A stretch of DNA of 64,000 nt from Bradyrhizobium monzae (GTDB lineage: Bacteria > Pseudomonadota > Alphaproteobacteria > Rhizobiales > Xanthobacteraceae): the NCBI RefSeq assembly GCF_021458635.1, contig NZ_JAIRDQ010000001.1, forward strand, positions 620,001 to 684,000, given 5' to 3'. This document shows positions 40,300 to 49,605 of the stretch, piece after piece (positions within the stretch are counted from its first letter, which is position 1; each line of letters begins with the position of its first letter). The position numbers and the translations under genes are program-made. The notes below the pieces were generated by a model. The model did no database searches. It worked only from the letters and a program-made list of their open reading frames with translations, and was not told where the DNA came from.

Positions 40300-40366
40300 C
40301 GCTCCGAGTGATCGGAGCGGGACAGGCAACTCAACGGCGGCCCTCAAAAGCCGCCGTCTTTGTTTT
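40300..40366 (+). terminator. Two hairpins after the transporter gene
   Basis: GCTCCGA/TCGGAGC (40301-40307 and 40312-40318) is followed by ACGGCGGC/GCCGCCGT (40334-40341 and 40350-40357) and CTTTGTTTT. The second is a clear intrinsic terminator. Confidence 0.85.
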
Positions 40367-40425
40367 GGGGATGATCGATGCTAGAAGTGCCGGGGAAACG
40401 CCTTATTCATCTAAGGCATGTATCG

Positions 40426-41331
40426 ATGTTCGACCTCAACCAGCTCCGCTGTTTCGTCACGGTGGCCGAAGAACTGCACTTCGGCCGTGCCGCGGCGCGG
40501 CTCAACATGACCCAGCCGCCGCTGTCCCGGCAGATCCAGGTGCTGGAGCACATCATCGACGCGCCGCTGCTGGAGCGCACCAGCCGCTCGGTGCGCCTGA
40601 CGCCGGCCGGGCGCAGCTTCCTGCCCGAGGCCAGACGCATCCTGAAGCTCGCAGAAAGCGCCTCGCAGGTCGCCCGCCGTATCGCGCTCGGCAAGACCGG
40701 CTCGCTGAAGATCGGCTTTACGGCAGCTGCCGCCTACGGCTTCCTGCCCGAGCTGGTCGCGGCCTGCCGCGCCAAGCTGCCGGAGGTCGATTTCTCGCTG
40801 AAGGAGATGGTCTCGGGCGACCAGTTCGAGGCGCTGACCTCGGGCCAGATCGATGCCGGCCTGCTGCGGCCGCCGATCGCGCGGCCTGAGCTGGCCAGCC
40901 GCCGCGTCGTCGCCGAGCCCCTGCTCGCCGCGATCCCGAAGAAGCATCCGCTGGCGAATGCGGAAAATATCACCATCAAAGACTTCGACAACCAGCCCTT
41001 CGTGATGTATTCGCCCTATGAGAGCCGCTACTTCCACGATCTGCTGGTGGCGCTGTTCACTCGCGCCGATATCCTGCCGCGCTATGTCCAGCATCTCAGC
41101 CAGATCCACTCGATCCTCGCGATGGTGCGCGCTGGCCTTGGCCTCGCCATCGTGCCGGCCGCAGCTGCCGGCCTGAAAATCTCCGACGTCCGCCTGCGTC
41201 CTCTGAAACTGCGCACACGCGTTCCCGTCGAGCTGTTCATGGTCTGGCGCCGCGACAACGAAGATCCGCTGCTGGCGGCGCTGGTCAAAATCGCAGGTGA
41301 ATTGTCCTCAGCCGAGCTGGTGGAAGATTGA
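40426..41331 (+). CDS. LysR-family regulator of the aldarate locus
   Basis: A 301-residue LysR regulator. The winged helix is at the N-terminus (MFDLNQLRCFVTVAEELHFGRAAARLNMTQPPLSRQI, LLERTSRSVRLTPAGRSF). The periplasmic-binding-like effector domain spans about 88-300. Its position between the transporter and kdgD makes glucarate, galactarate or a pathway intermediate the likely inducer. The ATG at 40426 starts the domain; the frame is open further upstream without a ribosome-binding site. It reads in the same direction as the enzymes, so control is probably from the 127-bp region before kdgD. Only the family is certain. Confidence 0.9.
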   Translation: MFDLNQLRCFVTVAEELHFGRAAARLNMTQPPLSRQIQVLEHIIDAPLLERTSRSVRLTPAGRSFLPEARRILKLAESASQVARRIALGKTGSLKIGFTAAAAYGFLPELVAACRAKLPEVDFSLKEMVSGDQFEALTSGQIDAGLLRPPIARPELASRRVVAEPLLAAIPKKHPLANAENITIKDFDNQPFVMYSPYESRYFHDLLVALFTRADILPRYVQHLSQIHSILAMVRAGLGLAIVPAAAAGLKISDVRLRPLKLRTRVPVELFMVWRRDNEDPLLAALVKIAGELSSAELVED

Positions 41332-41458
41332 TGCTCAATCCGCATCGGTCGATATAGGCTTTGGCTTGGACGCGCATCGAACGGTTGCCTAAACAACCGC
41401 GCATGGACGCGCGGCCTTGTTGCGTCCTCCACAACACGAGAAACAGGGAGCAGCGCCC

Positions 41459-42403
41459 ATGAGCAAGATGACCCCGCAGGAAATGGCCCAGAAGATCGGA
41501 TCTGGCCTCCTGTCCTTCCCCGTCACGCCGTTCAAGGCGGACTATTCCTTCGACGAGACGACCTACCGCGCCAACATGGATTGGCTGTGCGGTTATGATG
41601 TCGCAGGTCTGTTCGCCGCCGGCGGCACCGGCGAGTTCTTCTCGCTGACCCCGACCGAAGTTCCGCAGGTGGTCAAGGTTGCCGTCGAGGAGACCAAGGG
41701 CCGCGTGCCCGTGCTCGCCGGCACCGGCTATGGCACCGCCACCGCCCGCGAGATCGCGATCGGCGCCGAGAAGGCCGGCGCTGACGGCCTGCTGCTGCTG
41801 CCGCCCTATCTCACCCATTCCGAGCAGGAAGGCCTTGCCGCCCACGTCGAAGCCGTCTGCGCTGCCGTGAAGATCGGCGTCATCGTCTATAACCGCGACA
41901 ACGCCATCCTCCAGCCCGACACGGTCGCCCGCCTCGCCGAGCGCTGCCCGAACCTCGTCGGCTACAAGGACGGCATCGGCGATATCGAGCTGATGACCCG
42001 CGTCTACACCAAGCTTGGTGATCGCTTGACTTATGTCGGCGGCCTGCCGACCGCCGAGACGTTTGCGCTGCCCTATCTCGACATGGGCGTGACGACCTAC
42101 TCGTCGGCTGTGTTCAACTTCGTGCCGGAATTCGCCACCAATTTCTACGCCGCGGTGCGCAAGCGCGACCATGCGACCATCCACGCCGGCCTGAAGGATT
42201 TCATCCTGCCGTTGATCGCGATCCGCAACCGCAAGAAGGGCTATGCGGTCTCGATCATCAAGGCCGGCATGAAGGTGATCGGCCGCGATTCCGGCCCGGT
42301 CCGCCCGCCGCTGACCGATCTCACCGAGCAGGAGATTGCGGAACTGACCGCGCTGGTGAAGAATCTGCCCGCCGCAGGATCGACACAACAGGCGGCAGAA
42401 TAA
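41459..42403 (+). CDS. kdgD: 5-dehydro-4-deoxyglucarate dehydratase (decarboxylating)
   Basis: A 314-residue member of the dihydrodipicolinate synthase superfamily. The Schiff-base lysine is in [10 protein letters not shown], the catalytic tyrosine in [10 protein letters not shown], and GGTGEFFSL forms the carboxylate-binding loop. The combination with Y-N-R is that of KdgD, which removes water and CO2 from 5-dehydro-4-deoxy-D-glucarate to give 2-oxoglutarate semialdehyde. Both glucarate dehydratase and galactarate dehydratase in this locus feed it. The start is preceded by CAGGGAG. It heads an enzyme operon with gudD and the dehydrogenase. Confidence 0.95.
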   Translation: MSKMTPQEMAQKIGSGLLSFPVTPFKADYSFDETTYRANMDWLCGYDVAGLFAAGGTGEFFSLTPTEVPQVVKVAVEETKGRVPVLAGTGYGTATAREIAIGAEKAGADGLLLLPPYLTHSEQEGLAAHVEAVCAAVKIGVIVYNRDNAILQPDTVARLAERCPNLVGYKDGIGDIELMTRVYTKLGDRLTYVGGLPTAETFALPYLDMGVTTYSSAVFNFVPEFATNFYAAVRKRDHATIHAGLKDFILPLIAIRNRKKGYAVSIIKAGMKVIGRDSGPVRPPLTDLTEQEIAELTALVKNLPAAGSTQQAAE

Positions 42404-42429
42404 AGCAAGACAACAGGGAGGAGCGTGCG

Positions 42430-43788
42430 ATGGCCCAGACTGACATCTCCGGCGCGTCAGTCGCCGGCGCACCGGTCGTCACAACGATGCAGGTGATCCC
42501 GGTCGCGGGCCGCGACAGCATGCTCCTCAATCTGAGCGGCGCGCACGCGCCGTTCTTCACCCGCAACATCGTCATCCTCACCGACAATGCCGGTCACACC
42601 GGCGTCGGCGAGGTGCCGGGCGGACAAAAGATCTGGCAGACGCTCCAGGATGCCCGCGATCTCGTGATCGGCAAGACCGTCGGCGCGATGAACAACATCC
42701 TCGCAGATGTTCGCACGGCCTTCGCCGACCGCGACGCCGGTGGCCGCGGCAAGCAGACGTTTGACCTTCGCGTCATGATCCACGCGGTCACCGCGATCGA
42801 ATCCGCGCTGCTCGACTTGCTCGGCCAGCACCTCAATCTTCCCGTCGCGGCGCTGCTCGGCGAAGGCCAGCAGCGCAAGAGCGTCGAGACACTCGGCTAC
42901 CTCTTCTTCGTTGGCGACCGGCGCAAATCCAAGCTCGACTACGTCAAGGGCGAGACCGGCAAGCCCGACTGGTTCAACCTGCGCCATCAGGAGGCGATGA
43001 CGCCTGACACCGTCGTGCGGCTGGCGGAAGCGACGCAGGACCATTACGGCTTCGCCGACTTCAAGCTCAAGGGCGGCGTGCTCCGCGGCGAGCAGGAGAT
43101 CGAGGCCGTCACGGCCATCGCGAAACGCTTTCCCGATGCGCGCGTCACGCTCGACCCAAACGGCGCCTGGTCGCTCGACGAGGCCATCAGCCTGTGCAAG
43201 GACATGCACGGCATCCTCGCTTATGCCGAAGACCCATGCGGCGCCGAAGCCGGCTTTTCCGGCCGCGAGATCATGGCCGAGTTCCGCCGCGCCACGGGCT
43301 TGCCGACCGCAACCAATATGATTGCGACCGATTGGCGCCAGCTTAGCCACGCGCTGCGCCTGGGCGCGGTGGACATTCCGCTGGCCGATCCCCATTTCTG
43401 GACCATGCAAGGCTCGGTGCGCGTCGCCCAGACTTGCCGTGACAACGGCCTGACCTGGGGCTCGCACTCCAACAACCATTTTGACATTTCGCTCGCCATG
43501 TTCACCCATGTCGGCGCCGCGGCTCCCGGCAAGGTCACCGCGATCGACACGCACTGGATCTGGCAGGATGGCCAGGCGCTCACCAAGGAGCCGCTCCAGA
43601 TCAAGGTCGGCAAGATCGCGGTCCCGGATCGTCCGGGCCTCGGCATCGAGATTGACCGTGCGGCCATCGAGGCCGCACATGAACTCTACAAACAGCATGG
43701 ACTCGGCGCCCGCGATGACGCTACTGCCATGCAGGACCTGATCCCCGGCTGGACCTTCGACGACAAGCGTCCCTGCCTCGTGCGCTAA
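42430..43788 (+). CDS. gudD: Glucarate dehydratase
   Basis: A 452-residue enolase-superfamily enzyme. The KxK motif ([11 protein letters not shown]) provides the base lysine. Metal ligands are in [19 protein letters not shown] and ATNMIATDW, and the second base is the His in [15 protein letters not shown]. The order and residues match glucarate dehydratase, which converts D-glucarate (and L-idarate) to 5-dehydro-4-deoxyglucarate. That product is the substrate of the KdgD encoded 26 bp upstream. Length is normal. The ATG is preceded by GGGAGGAGCG. Confidence 0.96.
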   Translation: MAQTDISGASVAGAPVVTTMQVIPVAGRDSMLLNLSGAHAPFFTRNIVILTDNAGHTGVGEVPGGQKIWQTLQDARDLVIGKTVGAMNNILADVRTAFADRDAGGRGKQTFDLRVMIHAVTAIESALLDLLGQHLNLPVAALLGEGQQRKSVETLGYLFFVGDRRKSKLDYVKGETGKPDWFNLRHQEAMTPDTVVRLAEATQDHYGFADFKLKGGVLRGEQEIEAVTAIAKRFPDARVTLDPNGAWSLDEAISLCKDMHGILAYAEDPCGAEAGFSGREIMAEFRRATGLPTATNMIATDWRQLSHALRLGAVDIPLADPHFWTMQGSVRVAQTCRDNGLTWGSHSNNHFDISLAMFTHVGAAAPGKVTAIDTHWIWQDGQALTKEPLQIKVGKIAVPDRPGLGIEIDRAAIEAAHELYKQHGLGARDDATAMQDLIPGWTFDDKRPCLVR

Positions 43789-43806
43789 GAAACTCTGGAG
43801 GACTCT

Positions 43807-45255
43807 ATGACTGCGATCCTGAAAAACTTCATCGGCGGCGACTGGGTCGATGGCTCCGGCGTCACCAAGAACATCAACCCCTCCAACACCAACGATCTCG
43901 TCGGCGAATACGCCAAGGCCGACAAGGCGCAGACCGAGAAGGCGATTGCCGCCGCAAAGGCCGCCTTCCCCGCCTGGGCGCAGTCGACGCCGCAGGTGCG
44001 CTACGATGCGCTGAACAAGATTTCTCTTGAAATCATCGCCCGCAAGGAAGAGCTCGGCCGCCTACTCGCCCGCGAGGAAGGCAAGACGCTGCCCGAGGGC
44101 ATCGGCGAGGTCGCCCGCGCAGGCCAGATCTTTGCGTTTTTCGCCGGCGAAGCGCTGCGCCTGATCGGCGAGAAGGGCGCCTCCGTCCGTCCCGGCCTCG
44201 ACGTCGAGCTCACCCGCGAGCCGGTCGGCGTCATCGGCATGATCACGCCCTGGAACTTCCCGATCGCGATCCCGGCCTGGAAGATCGCGCCCGCGCTTTG
44301 CTACGGCAACACCGTCGTGTTCAAGCCGGCCGAGCTGGTGCCGGGCTCCGGACATGCGTTGTCCGAGATCATCGCCCGTTCCGGCATTCCGGCTGGCGTG
44401 TTCAACCTCGTGGTCGGCTCCGGCTCCGTGGTCGGCCAGACGCTGCTTGAGCACCCCGACGTTGCCGCGATCTCCTTCACCGGTTCGGTGCAGACCGGCC
44501 GCAAGATCGCGCAGGCCTGCGTGCTCTCGAATCCGATGAAGAAGTTCCAACTCGAGATGGGCGGCAAGAATCCGCTGGTCGTTCTCGACGACGCCGACCT
44601 CAAGACCGCCGTCGAGGTCGCCGTCAACGGTGCCTATTTCTCGACCGGCCAGCGCTGCACGGCGTCTTCCCGCCTGATCGTCACCGAGGGCATCCACGAC
44701 CGCTTCGTCGCGGCGGTGGCCGAGCGCCTGAACGGCCTGTCGGTCGACGACGCACTCAAGGCCGGCGTCCATATCGGCCCGGTAGTCGATCAGAGCCAGC
44801 TCGACCAGGATCTGCGCTACATCAAGATCGGCCAGGACGAAGGCGCCAAGCTCGCCTTCGGCGGCGAGCTGCTCAAGCGCGAGACGCCCGGCCACTATCT
44901 CCAGCCGGCGCTGTTCACCGAGGCCAACAACAACATGCGCATCGCGCGCGAGGAGATCTTCGGGCCGGTCGCGGCCGTCATCCGCGCCAAGAACTACGAG
45001 GAAGCGCTGGCGATCTCCAACGACACCGAGTTCGGTCTCGCTTCGGGCATCTGCACCACCAGCCTGAAATACGCCTCGCACTACAAGCGCAACAGCGAGT
45101 CCGGCATGGTGATGGTCAATCTGCCGACCGCCGGCGTCGACTATCACGTGCCATTCGGCGGCCGGAAGGGCTCGAGCTACGGCGCCCGCGAGCAGGGCTC
45201 CTATGCGCGCGAGTTCTATACGACGGTGAAGACGGCCTATACCTTCCCCGGCTAA
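43807..45255 (+). CDS. 2-oxoglutarate semialdehyde dehydrogenase
   Basis: A 482-residue NAD(P)-dependent aldehyde dehydrogenase. The N-terminal pocket has [19 protein letters not shown]; the catalytic Glu is in [12 protein letters not shown] and the catalytic Cys in [12 protein letters not shown], with [10 protein letters not shown] near the end. In aldarate loci this enzyme oxidises 2-oxoglutarate semialdehyde (2,5-dioxovalerate) to 2-oxoglutarate, the last step before the TCA cycle. It follows gudD by 18 bp with GGAGG before the ATG. It completes the pathway encoded here. Confidence 0.92.
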   Translation: MTAILKNFIGGDWVDGSGVTKNINPSNTNDLVGEYAKADKAQTEKAIAAAKAAFPAWAQSTPQVRYDALNKISLEIIARKEELGRLLAREEGKTLPEGIGEVARAGQIFAFFAGEALRLIGEKGASVRPGLDVELTREPVGVIGMITPWNFPIAIPAWKIAPALCYGNTVVFKPAELVPGSGHALSEIIARSGIPAGVFNLVVGSGSVVGQTLLEHPDVAAISFTGSVQTGRKIAQACVLSNPMKKFQLEMGGKNPLVVLDDADLKTAVEVAVNGAYFSTGQRCTASSRLIVTEGIHDRFVAAVAERLNGLSVDDALKAGVHIGPVVDQSQLDQDLRYIKIGQDEGAKLAFGGELLKRETPGHYLQPALFTEANNNMRIAREEIFGPVAAVIRAKNYEEALAISNDTEFGLASGICTTSLKYASHYKRNSESGMVMVNLPTAGVDYHVPFGGRKGSSYGAREQGSYAREFYTTVKTAYTFPG

Positions 45256-45270
45256 CCACGGGGAAGATAT

Positions 45271-45360
45271 CGTAGGGTGGGCAAAGCGAAGCGTGCCCAC
45301 CGCTTACGTTCGGTATGAAGCATGGTGGGCACGGCGCGTAGCGCCTTTGCCCACCCTACG
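45271..45360. repeat. 96-bp palindromic repeat, GTGGGCAAAG family
   Basis: CGTAGGGTGGGCAAAG (45271-45286) is repeated inverted at 45345-45360, and an inner pair GTGCCCACC/GGTGGGCAC forms a second arm. The whole element folds into a long hairpin between the dehydrogenase and galactarate dehydratase genes. It is a common type of bradyrhizobial intergenic repeat. Confidence 0.8.
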
Positions 45361-45379
45361 GCTTCGGAGGCAAGCGCAG

Positions 45380-46921
45380 ATGGACCAGGACGTCGCAGCG
45401 AAAGAGCAGCCCCGTTACATCAAGCTCAACGAACGCGACAATGTCGCGATCGTGGTCAATGATTTCGGGCTTCCCGCCGGCTCCCGCTTTGCCTGCGGAC
45501 TGACGCTGCGCGCCTTCGTGCCGCAAGGACACAAGACGGCGCTGGTCGACATCGCACATGAGCAGCCGATCATCCGCTACGGCGAGGTGATCGGCTACGC
45601 GCTGGCGCCGATCCTGGCTGGTGAGTGGGTGGATGAGGCGCGCATCCGGATGCCGGAGGCCCCTGCCCTCGACAAGCTCGAAATCTCCACCGCCGTGCCT
45701 GCGCCGCTGCCGCCGCTCGAAGGTTTTACCTTCGAAGGCTTTCGTAATCCCGACGGCTCGGTCGGCACCAAGAACATTCTCGGCATCTCCTCCTCCGTGC
45801 AATGCGTCAAGGGCACGATGGAATACGCGGTCAAGCGCATCCGCGCCGAGCTCTTGCCGAAATACCCGAACGTCGACGATGTCGTGCCGCTGACGCATGC
45901 CTATGGCTGCGGCGTGGCGATCACCGCGCCGGATGCCGTGGTGCCGATCCGCACGCTGCAAAACCTCGCGCTCAACCCGAATTTCGGCGGCGAGATCCTT
46001 GTCATCAGCCTCGGCTGCGAGAAGCTTGCGCCCGAGCGGCTGGTGCCCGAAGGCATCAGCAACGCCATCGTGCGGATGCAGGACGAAGCCTTCGACGGCT
46101 TTGGCGCGATCGTCGACGCGATCATGACCCAGGCCGAGGCCCGCCTGAAAATCCTCAACAAGCGCACCCGCGAGACCTGCCCGGCTGCCGATCTCGTGAT
46201 CGGTCTGCAATGCGGCGGCAGCGACGCCTTCTCCGGCGTCACCGCCAATCCCGCCCTCGGCTTCGCCGCCGACCTTCTGGTGCGCGCCGGCGCCACCGTG
46301 ATGTTCTCCGAAGTCACCGAGGTGCGCGACGCCATCCAGCTCCTCACCCGCCGCGCCATCAACGAGGACGTCGGCCGCGCGCTGGTGCGCGAGATGGCCT
46401 GGTACGATTCCTATCTGGCCCGCGGCGGTGCCGATCGCAGCGCCAACACCACCCCCGGCAACAAGAAGGGCGGCCTCGCCAATATCGTCGAGAAGTCGCT
46501 TGGCTCGATCGTCAAGTCCGGCTCGAGCGCCATCACCGGCGTGCTCTCGCCCGGCCAGAAGGCGACGCAGAAGGGCATGCTGTTCGCGGCGACGCCGGCG
46601 TCCGACTTCATCTGCGGCACACTCCAGCTTGCCTCCGGCATGACCTTGCAGGTGTTCACCACCGGCCGCGGCACGCCTTACGGCCTCGCGGCCGCCCCCG
46701 TGATCAAGGTCGCGACCCGCACCGAGCTGGCGCGCCGCTGGAAAGACCTGATCGATTTCGACGCAGGCGGCATTGCCACCGGCGAGAAGACCATCGAGGA
46801 AACCGGCTGGGACCTGTTCCGCCTGATCCTCGACGTCGCCTCCGGCCGTACCAAGCCGTGGTCGGATCGCTGGGGTATCCACAACGACCTCACGCTGTTC
46901 AATCCGGCGCCGGTGACCTGA
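45380..46921 (+). CDS. garD: Galactarate dehydratase (UxaA/GarD family)
   Basis: A 513-residue GarD. The N-terminal SAF-like part (about 1-90, [18 protein letters not shown]) is joined to the catalytic region with [53 protein letters not shown] and [20 protein letters not shown]. These are the UxaA/GarD hallmarks, with cysteine and histidine residues likely binding iron. It dehydrates galactarate to 5-dehydro-4-deoxyglucarate, which joins the KdgD step. The repeat lies between it and the dehydrogenase; the ATG has GGAGG eleven bases upstream. Confidence 0.94.
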   Translation: MDQDVAAKEQPRYIKLNERDNVAIVVNDFGLPAGSRFACGLTLRAFVPQGHKTALVDIAHEQPIIRYGEVIGYALAPILAGEWVDEARIRMPEAPALDKLEISTAVPAPLPPLEGFTFEGFRNPDGSVGTKNILGISSSVQCVKGTMEYAVKRIRAELLPKYPNVDDVVPLTHAYGCGVAITAPDAVVPIRTLQNLALNPNFGGEILVISLGCEKLAPERLVPEGISNAIVRMQDEAFDGFGAIVDAIMTQAEARLKILNKRTRETCPAADLVIGLQCGGSDAFSGVTANPALGFAADLLVRAGATVMFSEVTEVRDAIQLLTRRAINEDVGRALVREMAWYDSYLARGGADRSANTTPGNKKGGLANIVEKSLGSIVKSGSSAITGVLSPGQKATQKGMLFAATPASDFICGTLQLASGMTLQVFTTGRGTPYGLAAAPVIKVATRTELARRWKDLIDFDAGGIATGEKTIEETGWDLFRLILDVASGRTKPWSDRWGIHNDLTLFNPAPVT

Positions 46922-46933
46922 GGCCGAGCGGCT

Positions 46934-47674
46934 TCACTGACTGTCGATCAGGTGCATGTCGCCCAGCGTGACCGGCAGGCTTCGCGTGATGAGATCGGTG
47001 ATCGCCGCACGCAGCCGTTCGCTCGACGCCGGACCTTCGAACGTCTCATCGACCGCCCCGCTCGGCCCGGCCAGCCGCAGGGTCCCGGTATTGTCGAGCG
47101 GCGCGGCGGCCCGCTTCTCGATCACGTCAAACGACTTGCCTTCGATCAAGCGGACTTCGTAGAGCGCGTGGATCAGGCCGTAGTCTGCAAGCAGCGTGCG
47201 ATATTGGGCGAGCCCGACACCCTCGACCATGCGGCCGTTGCCGAGCTTCGACTTCGCGCGGGTGATGACAACGTAAGCGTCCAGCCCCTGCGGGGCAACA
47301 TCGCTGCGAACCAGTTCCTTGAACGGATCGCTGCGGAGCAGATTGACGGGCGCAACCGCCGAATCCCTGATCGCGGCGAACGCGCCGCGCCTGTAGGTCA
47401 CCGGCTGGACGCGAAACCGTCCGCTCAAGAGCTTTGTCGCTTGCTGGACGATCATCTCGTCCAGCCCCCACGCACTGATCGATACGCTTTGTCCCGTGGC
47501 GCCCAGCGCCGTCAAGCCGGCTTGCGTCAGGCTCATCTCCTCGCCGATGGCCGAGACGATCCCGACGGTCTTGATCGCCTGCACCCGCGTCGCGCGTGTC
47601 TCGAACGCCGCGGCGGCACCGAGAGCAACGGATGCGACCGCGAGGCCGAGCCATAGAATGACAATGCGGCGCAT
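46934..47674 (-). CDS. Hypothetical exported protein downstream of mipA
   Basis: A 246-residue protein with an N-terminal signal peptide (MRRIVILWLGLAVASVALGAAAA). The rest is soluble and of mixed alpha/beta composition, with VQAIKTVGIVSAIGEEM, LDAYVVITRAKSKLGNG and LYEVRLIEGKSFDVIEKR as ordered segments. I recognise no family. It starts seven bases after the stop of the MipA-like gene and is almost certainly co-transcribed with it. It would act in the periplasm or at the outer membrane with MipA. It is convergent with garD, 12 bp away. Confidence 0.7.
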   Translation of the reverse strand: MRRIVILWLGLAVASVALGAAAAFETRATRVQAIKTVGIVSAIGEEMSLTQAGLTALGATGQSVSISAWGLDEMIVQQATKLLSGRFRVQPVTYRRGAFAAIRDSAVAPVNLLRSDPFKELVRSDVAPQGLDAYVVITRAKSKLGNGRMVEGVGLAQYRTLLADYGLIHALYEVRLIEGKSFDVIEKRAAAPLDNTGTLRLAGPSGAVDETFEGPASSERLRAAITDLITRSLPVTLGDMHLIDSQ

Positions 47675-47680
47675 GGCGAC

Positions 47681-48574
47681 CTATCGGATCCTGAAGTCGA
47701 ACGAATAGGACGCGCCGAGGCCGATCGTCGTCTGGTTCGACGAGCCCCGCAACTTGATCAGCGGGCTGTCGGCGGCATCGCCGAGCAGCTTCTGGTACTC
47801 GACATAGGCATGGACCTCCCATTGCGGATTGACGCGATAGGAGATCTGGCTGCCGAAGCCGACCGAATGCGCGCCGCCCCTGGCATCGTACATCGGTAAG
47901 CCCGACGCCAGCGCCTGCGCGGCGTCGACGCCGAAATATGGTTCTGTCGCTTTGGTGCTTTTCCAGGTGAAGCGCGGGCCGGCCGAGATCGTGAGCCTTT
48001 GGATCAGCGGCACGATGACGTCGGCGGAGACATCGGCGACCGTCCCGGTATAACCGCCCACGCCCTGGCGTAATTCGCTGCGCAGGCGCAGCCAGTCGAC
48101 CGGAAAATATTCAACGAAACCGCCGAGTTCGTATGCGGCCTTGACGTCGCCAAGACCGGTCAACTCGACATATTTGTCGCTCTTGCGCGAGGCGACGTAT
48201 TTGAACGCAGGCCCGGCGCGAAAATTACCGACGTCGAGCACCGCAATGCTGGCGCTGTCGCGGGGCCCGCGAAACTGGTCGATCGATCCGGCGCGGCGGA
48301 TGGTGAAGATCGGGATCGGGACGAACTTGCCGTTCTTCGAACCGACGAAATCCGGCGTGTACTCTCCGCCGATACCGACCATGACGGTCCAGTTGCCGGA
48401 GGGCGAAGGCAGCATCGGCACGTCGAACGGCGGGGCCGGCAGCGTAAACGCGGTCTGCGCCGATGCCGGCTGAGAGATCGCCATGACCGCGCCGAGTGCG
48501 GCAAGGAATGCGATCAGCAAGGTCTGCTGCGCGCTCGCCGCGGGATCGAGGGCGGCTTCGTCAAAATGCTTCAT
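47681..48574 (-). CDS. MipA/OmpV-like outer-membrane protein
   Basis: A 297-residue exported beta-barrel protein. The signal peptide region is hydrophobic up to SAQTA near residue 40. The mature part follows the MipA/OmpV pattern: MVGIGGEYTPDFVGSKN, a strand-rich middle with YFPVDWLRLRSELRQG, LTISAGPRFTWKS, and the end strand TTIGLGASYSFDFRIR. MipA-type proteins scaffold peptidoglycan enzymes or serve as porins. The start at 48574 is chosen for the signal peptide; the open frame continues upstream. It is divergent from a two-component pair, a common arrangement for this family. Confidence 0.82.
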   Translation of the reverse strand: MKHFDEAALDPAASAQQTLLIAFLAALGAVMAISQPASAQTAFTLPAPPFDVPMLPSPSGNWTVMVGIGGEYTPDFVGSKNGKFVPIPIFTIRRAGSIDQFRGPRDSASIAVLDVGNFRAGPAFKYVASRKSDKYVELTGLGDVKAAYELGGFVEYFPVDWLRLRSELRQGVGGYTGTVADVSADVIVPLIQRLTISAGPRFTWKSTKATEPYFGVDAAQALASGLPMYDARGGAHSVGFGSQISYRVNPQWEVHAYVEYQKLLGDAADSPLIKLRGSSNQTTIGLGASYSFDFRIR

Positions 48575-48924
48575 TACAGGGCCCCGGACCGGCCTTGCTG
48601 GCCTGGTCGACTCGTGTTGGTTAGGAGCCCAGCATGTGGTCCGGCAAAATTGCCCCAAGATTGCAAGACGAAAATCGCTGCTCAATCCATTCCCGGGTGG
48701 GGTGCGCCAGATGCCCCGCCGGATCAACATTGCCCGAACATTGCCGCGCCGTGGGCACGCCCCCGAACTTTGGCTGCCGAGGCCGCTCAGCGCTCTCGTT
48801 CCTGCCTTTTATTCGCCAAGCTCGCTGCCTTAATGGGAACCCTGCGCCGGAGCCGACTTCGGCCAGGGAGCGTCACGCTCAGGGTTTTGTTTTTGTTGCC
48901 CCAGCAGAGTCAAGGACGTCCCGC
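48575..48924. other. Divergent region between mipA-like and response regulator genes
   Basis: This 350-bp region should hold promoters for both directions. I see no strong dyad, sigma-54 site or CtrA box. The forward reading frame is open through it from 48634, but coding evidence begins only at the GTG at 48925. Confidence 0.4.
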
Positions 48925-49605
48925 GTGCGCTCCCTCGTGATCGAAGACGAACCGCAGATCGGCGCCTATGTCAGCCGCCTGCTCGGGCAGTTGCACGGCA
49001 TCGTCGACCTCGTCGGCTCGATTGCCGATGCCCGTCAGGCGCTGGACAATTTCAAATATGATCTCGCGATCGTCGACCGGATGCTGCCCGACGGCGATGC
49101 GCTCCAGGTGGTCACGGCGCTGAGCCAATCGCAGGAGCGCCCCGCGATCATCATGCTGACGTCCAAGGATGCCAAGGAGGACGTGGTCGATGGCCTCAAT
49201 GCCGGCGCCGACGATTATCTCGGCAAGCCGTTCGAGCCGCAGGAGCTGATTGCGCGGGTGCGCGCCGTGTTGCGGCGGCCCCGGCTGCTCGCACCCGCGG
49301 TGCTGTCGCTCGGCAATGTCGAGCTGCATCTCGGCAGCAACGAGGCCGTGGTCGCCGACACCAAGATCCTGCTGCGGCGGCGCGAGGCGCTGATCCTCGC
49401 GGCACTGTTGATGCGGCGTGACCGCGTCATCACCCGCGCCGCCCTGATCGAGGAAATCTACGGCTTCGACGACGAGATCGAGTCCAACACGTTGGAAGCA
49501 CAGGTCTCGCGCCTGAGAAAGAAGCTGACCGCACTCGGCGGCGACGTCGAGATCCGCAGCATGCGAGGCATCGGCTACATCCTGCGGCTGGCAACGTCAC
49601 GATGA
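48925..49605 (+). CDS. OmpR-family response regulator
   Basis: A 226-residue regulator with a receiver domain (1-115) and an OmpR winged helix (about 130-220). The phosphoacceptor is D51 in LAIVDRMLPDGDA, with LTSKDAKEDV and YLGKPFEP as the other active-site parts. The winged helix has RREALILAALL, VITRAALIEEIYG and TLEAQVSRLRKKLTALGG. The start is the GTG at 48925, since MRSLVIEDEP is the first strand of the receiver; no suitable ATG precedes it. It overlaps the histidine kinase by four bases (ATGA). The target may be the divergent mipA-like operon. Confidence 0.93.
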   Translation: MRSLVIEDEPQIGAYVSRLLGQLHGIVDLVGSIADARQALDNFKYDLAIVDRMLPDGDALQVVTALSQSQERPAIIMLTSKDAKEDVVDGLNAGADDYLGKPFEPQELIARVRAVLRRPRLLAPAVLSLGNVELHLGSNEAVVADTKILLRRREALILAALLMRRDRVITRAALIEEIYGFDDEIESNTLEAQVSRLRKKLTALGGDVEIRSMRGIGYILRLATSR

